Positions 58,620 through 64,000 of a DNA stretch of 64,000 nt are shown piece by piece. The notes under the pieces are model-generated. The model made no database searches. It was not told where the DNA came from and saw only the letters and a list, made by a program, of their open reading frames with translations. The DNA is taken from positions 1-64,000 of the forward strand of contig NZ_JAIXHL010000015.1 in assembly GCF_030145815.1 (NCBI RefSeq), written 5' to 3'. Position 1 is the stretch's first letter. Each line of letters begins with the position of its first letter. The translations under genes were made by a program, and so were the position numbers. The DNA is from Sphingomonas sp. Its GTDB lineage: Bacteria; Pseudomonadota; Alphaproteobacteria; Sphingomonadales; Sphingomonadaceae.

Positions 58620-59710
58620 TATGCGGCCTCCAGATAGCTGGCGATGCGGTCTTCCCAATAAGTCGCGCCGCCCGCCTCCAGCGCGAGGCTGCGTGCACGG
58701 CGATAGTGGAGGTGGGGCTCGGCCTCCCAGGTCACGCCGATACCGCCATGGACCTGGGTGGTTGCTGCAGCGGCATAGTCATAGCCATGGTTCGCGTTCA
58801 GCCGTGCCGCCGCGACATAGGCTTCGGCATCATCATCGCCATTTTCGAGCCGCACCGCCGCATCGAGAACCGACGCGCGCGCCAGTTCGTTCGCGACATA
58901 GATTTCCGAGATGGCGTGCTTCACCGCCTGGAACTTACCGATCGCCTGACCGAATGCCTGACGCTGATTGGCATAGTCCGCGGCCATTTTCAGGCAAGCT
59001 TCGATGCCGCCGACCCCCTCCGATGCGAGGTGCAGCGCGAGCCGCGCGAGGCATTGCCGGGCGACCAGCGCTGCGTCGTTCAACGGCAGCACCGTTGCGG
59101 TTGCGCCGTCGAATGACAAGGCGGCGAGGCAGCGGCTGTTGTCGATGCTGGGGATGGCAGCGCGGGTCACGCCGGCGCTGTTGAGGTCGATCAGCGCGAT
59201 CGCCGGGACGCCGCCCGCGTCGCGGCACAGGATCAGTGCCATATCGGCAACGGCGCCGCCCAGAACCGCGGTCTTCTCACCGGCAACGCGGCCGTCGGGC
59301 CCGATTGTCACGGCAGGGTCGAGGGGGAGCGGCTCGTTTCCTTCGCTGAAGGCAAGGGCCACGATCTTCTGGCCGCCGGCAAGCGCGCCAAGCAATTCGG
59401 GCTCGTCCCCGAGCTTGAGCGCGTGCGCCGCGGCGAAGCCGGTTGCCAGAAACGGTGCGCCTGCCAGCACCCGCCCCGTTTCTTCGGCCACGATCATGGT
59501 CTCGACCAGCGAGAGCCCCAAACCGCCATCGGCCTCGGCGACATTCATGGCGGTCCAGCCCATGTCGCGCGCCGTTTGCCAATAGCCTTCATCATATTGG
59601 CCGCTGGTCTCGAGCAACCTGCGTAGCGTCGCGGGATCGGCCGTGCCGGACAGGGTGCGACGTACTTCTTCGCGGATCTGGTTCTGCTCGTCGGAATAGA
59701 GATAGGGCAT
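58619..59710 (-). CDS. Acyl-CoA dehydrogenase, short subunit of a pair
   Basis: A 363-residue acyl-CoA dehydrogenase-fold protein. The middle domain lacks the long flavin loop of a complete enzyme; the C-terminal domain has TTQVHGGIGVTWEAEPHLHYRRAR and ends soon after, without a GGT-containing tail. It heads the operon with the long subunit and the FadB-like fusion. Long/short neighbours of this kind assemble as alpha2beta2 enzymes in steroid catabolism (family knowledge); same inference here. Confidence 0.9.
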   Translation of the reverse strand: MPYLYSDEQNQIREEVRRTLSGTADPATLRRLLETSGQYDEGYWQTARDMGWTAMNVAEADGGLGLSLVETMIVAEETGRVLAGAPFLATGFAAAHALKLGDEPELLGALAGGQKIVALAFSEGNEPLPLDPAVTIGPDGRVAGEKTAVLGGAVADMALILCRDAGGVPAIALIDLNSAGVTRAAIPSIDNSRCLAALSFDGATATVLPLNDAALVARQCLARLALHLASEGVGGIEACLKMAADYANQRQAFGQAIGKFQAVKHAISEIYVANELARASVLDAAVRLENGDDDAEAYVAAARLNANHGYDYAAAATTQVHGGIGVTWEAEPHLHYRRARSLALEAGGATYWEDRIASYLEAA

Positions 59711-59771
59711 GGTCGTTCATCCACTCCTTTGCATCTGTCCCTGATCCATTGGAGGGCGGCGCGTAAAGGGC

Positions 59772-59789
59772 TGGCGCGTGCTCGCGCCA
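59772..59789. promoter_or_regulatory. Inverted repeat in divergent promoter
   Basis: TGGCGCG-TGCT-CGCGCCA between the acyl-CoA dehydrogenase operon (minus) and the SDR (plus). Either an operator or a small hairpin; no regulator is adjacent. Confidence 0.35.
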
Positions 59790-59866
59790 AGTATCCGATA
59801 TGTGCTGCGCAACGCGTTGACCTTTGGACCTCCGGCGCGCCAAGCCCGTGGGGAAGGAGAAGGGCG

Positions 59867-60718
59867 ATGTTTGCAGAGGGGTTGTTGCGGAATTCCCGTA
59901 TCCTTGTCACCGGCGGGGGCAGTGGCCTGGGCAAGGAGATCGCGCGGGCCTGTGTCGCGCTCGGCGCAACCGTCTATCTGTGCGGCCGCCGTTCCTCGGT
60001 GCTCGAGGAAGCCGCGGCGGAACTGGGGACGGGCGCGATCCCGATCGTGTGCGACATCAAGTCGTCCGAGGCGATCGAGGCGATGCTCGATACGATCTGG
60101 GCCAGCGGTCCGCTTACCGGACTCGTCAATAACGCCGCCGGAAATTTCCTTGCCCGGACGGAGGACCTGTCGATGCGCGGGTTCGATGCCATCGCCGACA
60201 TCGTGTTCAAGGGCACGTTCCAGATGACGCAAGCCTGTGGCAAACGGTGGCTCGCCGGAGGAACCAAGGGATCGGTCGTGTCGATCCTGGCGACCTGGGT
60301 GTGGAACGGATCCCCCTTCGCGGTGCCCTCGGCCATGTCGAAGGCCGGGGTTCATGTCATGACGCAAAGCCTGGCAGTGGAATGGGGCGGGCGCGGCATC
60401 CGGCTCAATGCGATCTGCCCCGGCCCGTTCGAGACCGAAGGGGCCAGCGCGCGCCTCAATCCCACGGGCGACAGCCGCTTCGGCTGGAACCCGATGGGGC
60501 GCCACGGCACGCCGCAGGAACTGGGCAATCTGGCCATATTCCTGCTCGCGCCGGGCGCCGAGTTCATCAATGGGCAGACCATCGCGATCGACGGGGCCGC
60601 CTGGCAAGGCACGGGACAGAATTTCTCGGCATTGACCGAGTGGAGCGACGCGCAATGGGCGGACGCCAAGGCTGCTGCCCGCGGGATCGACGCGCGCGAC
60701 AAGGCCGCGCGCGGCTGA
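59867..60718 (+). CDS. SDR oxidoreductase, 2,4-dienoyl-CoA reductase-like
   Basis: A 283-residue SDR: VTGGGSGLGKEIA, NNAAGNFLAR and VEWGGRGIRLNAICPGPFETEGASARL. As in the protein at 8321-9142, the catalytic Tyr is absent (Ser four residues before the Lys in PSAMSKAG) and the C-terminal tail is long, both features of 2,4-dienoyl-CoA reductases. AAGGAG upstream of 59867 fixes the start. It would remove a double bond that blocks beta-oxidation. Confidence 0.87.
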   Translation: MFAEGLLRNSRILVTGGGSGLGKEIARACVALGATVYLCGRRSSVLEEAAAELGTGAIPIVCDIKSSEAIEAMLDTIWASGPLTGLVNNAAGNFLARTEDLSMRGFDAIADIVFKGTFQMTQACGKRWLAGGTKGSVVSILATWVWNGSPFAVPSAMSKAGVHVMTQSLAVEWGGRGIRLNAICPGPFETEGASARLNPTGDSRFGWNPMGRHGTPQELGNLAIFLLAPGAEFINGQTIAIDGAAWQGTGQNFSALTEWSDAQWADAKAAARGIDARDKAARG

Positions 60719-60722
60719 TCAT

Positions 60723-61973
60723 TCAGGCTGCCGGGCCATGGTCCGGATATCGGCCCAAGGTCCCGAGCAGCAGCGCGGAGAGACCGGCCAGGGGAATGAC
60801 GATCCACAGAAACAAGTCATAGGCCCCGGTGGCGTCGCGAATCGTTCCCGCGATCCACGGTCCCAGCCCGACGCCTGCGAGCAGCGCGGACGTGATCCAG
60901 CCGAACAGGCTGCCGAAGCTGCGCATCCCGAAATAGCGCGTGGAGAGATAGATGACCGAATCATATTCGCCACCGATACACAGGCCGAGAAACGCGATGG
61001 CGACGATCGCCATCGGAACCGAGCCAGGGAAAGCGAGCAGCAGCGCTGCGGCGATGATCGGCAACGCAACGCTGATGGCGCCGACCGGCGGACCGGGCAG
61101 CCGGTCCAGCATGAACCCCACCCCCAGCCGTCCGATGATCGAGAAGATGCCGGCGATCCCGGCGGCATAGGTCGCGTTCGCGCGGCTCAGCCCCATTTCC
61201 GACAATAACGGCACGAGATGAAAGACAAAGCCGACGATCACGCCAGTGATGATGATCGCCGTAAGCAGGAGCTGCCAGAATTGCCGCGTGCGGACGCCTT
61301 CGCGCAGCGTGTACCCGGTCACGGCATCGGAAATCTTCTTGCCGCTGCCATCCCGTTCGAAGCGCGCGTCGTGAAAGAAGAACCAGAGCACGGGGACGAC
61401 GACCAAGGCAAAACCGGTGCCTAGTGCAAGATATGCGCCTCGCCAGCCCAAACCGTCGATCAGCAGCCGGGTGATCGTCGGCAGGCATGCCTGCGCGAGG
61501 CCAGTGCCCGACAGCATGACCGCCAGCGCCAGCCCGCGCCCGGCCGAGAAATGCGACGATACCGCGGTCGACCATATCGTCGGCTTCAGGAAAAGCGTGG
61601 CGACCCCGAACACGGCCCACAGCGCCCACCAGCTGTAGATCGAGGGACCCGCAAGCGACAGCGAGGCGGTAGTGGCACAGACCATGATCGTGCCGGGGAT
61701 CGCCATCCGCCGCGCACCCCATCGGTCGATGAAAATCCCGAACAGGGGCGACAACGCTACGCCAAGCAGCGCGGGCGCCATCAGCGCCGCCGATATGTCC
61801 GCGCGCGACCAGCCGAACTCGGCTTCGAGCGGGGCCACGAACACGCCGGTCGCATAGATCTGAACACTGCCCAGCGCGACGCCGCAACAGGCTGCGACGA
61901 CCAGCGCCCAGCCGGTTCGCCATTCAGCAAGCGTTTGACCGCGCGAGGGTTCAGGCGCTGACGGGTGATGCAT
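60723..61973 (-). CDS. MFS transporter, monocarboxylate-type
   Basis: A 416-residue carrier with about 12 membrane segments, starting GWALVVAACCGVALGSVQIYATGVFVAPL, the pattern of the oxalate/monocarboxylate (MCT-like) branch of the MFS; GIFIDRWGARR is the loop 2-3 signature. Likely substrate an organic acid. ATG at 61973 overlaps the upstream transporter stop by 23 nt; an ATG at 62006 is the alternative. Confidence 0.87.
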   Translation of the reverse strand: MHHPSAPEPSRGQTLAEWRTGWALVVAACCGVALGSVQIYATGVFVAPLEAEFGWSRADISAALMAPALLGVALSPLFGIFIDRWGARRMAIPGTIMVCATTASLSLAGPSIYSWWALWAVFGVATLFLKPTIWSTAVSSHFSAGRGLALAVMLSGTGLAQACLPTITRLLIDGLGWRGAYLALGTGFALVVVPVLWFFFHDARFERDGSGKKISDAVTGYTLREGVRTRQFWQLLLTAIIITGVIVGFVFHLVPLLSEMGLSRANATYAAGIAGIFSIIGRLGVGFMLDRLPGPPVGAISVALPIIAAALLLAFPGSVPMAIVAIAFLGLCIGGEYDSVIYLSTRYFGMRSFGSLFGWITSALLAGVGLGPWIAGTIRDATGAYDLFLWIVIPLAGLSALLLGTLGRYPDHGPAA

Positions 61974-63306
61974 CGATACGCTCCAGTTCGAGCCGGATTT
62001 CGGCATGACGGGCCGCGGTTAGCGGATAACGAAAGGCGACCCAGGCAGCCGCGCAGCACAAGAGGATCGGCAGGCCGATATAGAGGATCTGCAGGCCCAT
62101 CATTGCCGACGCGGCGTTGGTGGCGCCGGGCGCGGGGTTGAATGCGAACAGCGACAGCGCCCAGAACATCAGGCCGACGGACACGGCTTGGCCGATCTTC
62201 CAGACCCCGATCAGCAGCGCGTAGAGCAAACCGGTCCGTTCCTGCCGCGTACGAAGCCGCTCCTTGTCGCTGACATCGGCGATCATTGCGCGGGGCAGCA
62301 ACGACGAGCCGCCATAGGCGATGCCGACGATGCCCTGGGCCAGCAACAGCAGGACAAGCTGTCCGGCCGGTACCGCCCAGATCGCCACCTGACCGGCCGC
62401 ATAGACCAGCGCGGCGACGGCCAGCGCGTGATGCTTGCCGATCGCAATGGCCAGCCGCGACCAGAGCGGCGTCAAGGCCATGCCGGCGATGGCATGAACG
62501 ATGAACAACAGACCCAGATCGGCCGCGTCCAGCCCCTTGGTCCGCGTGAAGTAGAACAGCGCCAGCGTCGATGTCGCGCCGCCGGTAATTCCGAGTAATG
62601 CCTCACAGGCAAGCAGGCGCTGAACGGTGCGGTTGCGCATCATCTCCAAATAGTCGCGCAGTCCGCCGCCCTGGCGTTCTGCCACCACGGGACGTTCGCG
62701 GACCAGCGCCAGCGTGATGCTGACCATCACGGGCGCAAGAACGATCACCAGCCAGGCCATCGCTGCCATGCTTGCCGCCTGCCCGGTAATGCCGGCCATG
62801 CCGACAAGCTTGGGCATGAGCATCGCCCCGATCATGCCGATCGAGAAGGCGATCTGCCACCAGCCATAGATGCGGGAGCGTTCATGATAGTCTGGTGAGA
62901 CATTGGCGGCGAGGGCGAGCTGCGCCAGCGTCATGATCGACCACCCGGCATAGGCTATCAGCAGCCAGCCGGTGAGGTAGAGCGGACCGACACCCGGTCG
63001 CGCCATGAACAGCATGCCCATTGAGAGCATGATGATGGGCGCGGCGATGGCCAGCCACGGGCGATAGCGCCCGAACCGGGTCTTCATTCGGTCCATCACC
63101 CCGCCGATAAACGGATCGAACCCGATATCGAGCAGGCGGACGACCATGAACACCGTGCCGACCATCGCGAGGTCCAGCCCGAGCGTCCCGGAATAATAAG
63201 CAGGGAGATAGATGACCAAAGGAAGGCTGAGCGCTGCCAGCGGAATGCTGGGCCCGGCAAGCGCGAGCATCACATGGCGGGGCAAATGTTTGGGCGTTTC
63301 GGTCAT
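61951..63306 (-). CDS. MFS transporter, GPH (glycoside-pentoside-hexuronide) type
   Basis: A 451-residue carrier with 12 predicted helices. The family features are DIGFDPFIGGVMDRMKTRFGRYRPWL in the helix 2-3 region and LPAYYSGTLGLDLAMVG at the N-terminus. GPH members are cation symporters for sugars or glycosides, but sphingomonads carry many in non-sugar clusters. The start overlaps the aldo/keto reductase stop (ATGA). Two different transporters in tandem suggest uptake or export of different pathway compounds. Confidence 0.88.
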   Translation of the reverse strand: MTETPKHLPRHVMLALAGPSIPLAALSLPLVIYLPAYYSGTLGLDLAMVGTVFMVVRLLDIGFDPFIGGVMDRMKTRFGRYRPWLAIAAPIIMLSMGMLFMARPGVGPLYLTGWLLIAYAGWSIMTLAQLALAANVSPDYHERSRIYGWWQIAFSIGMIGAMLMPKLVGMAGITGQAASMAAMAWLVIVLAPVMVSITLALVRERPVVAERQGGGLRDYLEMMRNRTVQRLLACEALLGITGGATSTLALFYFTRTKGLDAADLGLLFIVHAIAGMALTPLWSRLAIAIGKHHALAVAALVYAAGQVAIWAVPAGQLVLLLLAQGIVGIAYGGSSLLPRAMIADVSDKERLRTRQERTGLLYALLIGVWKIGQAVSVGLMFWALSLFAFNPAPGATNAASAMMGLQILYIGLPILLCCAAAWVAFRYPLTAARHAEIRLELERIDASPVSA

Positions 63307-64000
63307 AGGATCGCCTGCGCGCGCGCATCGGACTCGAACCGCGCGATGAAGTTTTGGGGGTAGGGGATTGCCGGCGCCGACACCGTATCGAGCGCGGTGC
63401 GCTCGGCGGCGGTCAGCTCCAGATCGGTGGCGGCGAGGTTGGTGTCGAACTGTTCTTCAGAACTGAACCCGATGATGGCGGTTGCAACGGCGGGCCGTTC
63501 CAGTACCCAGGCAAGTGCGACCGCAGCAACTGGCACCCCACGCGCATCGGCGATCTGCTTCAGCACATCGACGATGCGGTGACCCTGCTCCCGGTCGAAG
63601 GGCAGCAGGTCCATCGAAGCCAGGCGGCCATTCTGTCCCCCGGGATCATCGCGCGTGTATTTGCCGGAGAGGAACCCGCTCGATAGCGGACTCCACACCA
63701 TCGTCCCGATCCCCGCGTCCAGCGCCAGCGGCACATATTCCTGCTCGATGTCGCGGGCGATGAGTGAATAATACATCTGCCCGGTCACGAACCGGGCCAG
63801 CCCGTTCGCCTGTTGCATCGCGATTGCCTTGGCGGCGAGCCAGGCTGGCCAGTTGGAGAACCCGATATAGCGCGCCTTGCCCGCGCGAACCACGGCATCG
63901 AGCGCGGTGAGCGTCTCGTGCAGCGGGGTCAGCGGATCGGGGCGGTGGCAGATAAAGACATCGACCCAGTCGGTCCCGATGCGCGACAGGCTGGCATCGA
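63303..64000 (-). CDS. Aldo/keto reductase, partial (5' end outside the window)
   Basis: The last 232 residues of an aldo/keto reductase. The catalytic His region VFICHRPDPLTPLHETL is present; IGFSNWPAWLAAKA, the VWSPLSSGFLSGKY phosphate-side loop and the NADPH-binding SSEEQFDTNL segment follow. The Asp, Tyr and Lys of the tetrad lie in the part beyond position 64000. NADPH-linked carbonyl reduction is expected. It is the first visible gene of the operon with the two transporters. Confidence 0.9.
   Translation of the reverse strand, partial: DASLSRIGTDWVDVFICHRPDPLTPLHETLTALDAVVRAGKARYIGFSNWPAWLAAKAIAMQQANGLARFVTGQMYYSLIARDIEQEYVPLALDAGIGTMVWSPLSSGFLSGKYTRDDPGGQNGRLASMDLLPFDREQGHRIVDVLKQIADARGVPVAAVALAWVLERPAVATAIIGFSSEEQFDTNLAATDLELTAAERTALDTVSAPAIPYPQNFIARFESDARAQAIL

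Overview
The window is a dense, high-GC chromosomal or megaplasmid segment that reads like an alphaproteobacterium of the sphingomonad group (Sphingomonas, Novosphingobium or Sphingobium type). This is inferred from the mix of genes: two large TonB-dependent receptors, many short-chain dehydrogenases (SDRs), acyl-CoA dehydrogenases and crotonases, three acyl-CoA synthetases, PF04909 amidohydrolases and a soluble P450 with its own ferredoxin. There is no rRNA, tRNA, CRISPR array or phage. Genes sit in long operons with ATGA-type stop/start overlaps, so start codons are often fixed by the overlap. The whole window looks like an accessory catabolic region for a hydrophobic carboxylic or alicyclic/aromatic substrate that is taken up, oxidised, activated to a CoA thioester and shortened by beta-oxidation-like steps. 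The actual substrate cannot be read from the sequence.

Region by region. 1-1655: remnant of rsgA cut by an IS3-family element whose orfB is frameshifted. 1.9-9.7 kb: a minus-strand operon (SDR, crotonase, aldehyde dehydrogenase, GMC alcohol oxidoreductase) divergent from a plus-strand ferredoxin/P450/SDR operon that ends in decayed SDR and crotonase remnants. 9.7-13.7 kb: a low-GC GntR regulator, an OhrR-like MarR regulator divergent from an exported alpha/beta hydrolase with clear palindromic operators, and a ferredoxin-reductase-type flavoprotein. 14-22.6 kb: acyl-CoA synthetase, TonB receptor, PF10118 protein, second synthetase, SDR and MFS transporter. 22.7-25.9 kb: glutathione peroxidase and amidohydrolase, divergent from a UGSC-family protein and an unrecognised partner. 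25.9-32.7 kb: an eight-gene minus-strand operon (PF10118 protein, SDR, crotonase, two SDRs, a two-subunit acyl-CoA dehydrogenase pair, NTF2-like protein). 32.9-41.0 kb: a plus-strand series headed by an IclR regulator (CoA transferase, cysteine-less thiolase, acyl-CoA synthetase, amidohydrolase, DUF35 protein, amidohydrolase). 41.0-49.2 kb: TetR, fused acyl-CoA dehydrogenase, crotonase, HSD10-like SDR, nitronate monooxygenase-like enzyme, crotonase, SDR, TetR and a small exported protein. 49.5-59.7 kb: second TonB receptor, TauD-like dioxygenase, quinone oxidoreductase, SDR, TetR, FadB-like fusion and a second acyl-CoA dehydrogenase pair. 59.9-64 kb: DECR-like SDR, two MFS transporters and an aldo/keto reductase cut by the window edge.

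How the parts may work together (inference): P450/ferredoxin hydroxylation feeds the GMC oxidoreductase and aldehyde dehydrogenase to give an acid; ligases and the CoA transferase make CoA thioesters; heteromeric acyl-CoA dehydrogenases, crotonases and SDRs carry out dehydrogenation, hydration and oxidation; the thiolase-like protein lacking both catalytic cysteines, with its DUF35 neighbour, has the make-up of a retro-aldolase that releases a side chain. Two shared operator-like sequences tie distant operons together: ATCAC-N4-GTGAT (three promoter regions, probably the IclR protein) and a 19-bp 8-3-8 repeat with core ACA-N3-TGTC (four good copies). A two-gene cassette, an SDR without the Tyr/Lys pair plus an unusual crotonase, is present twice.
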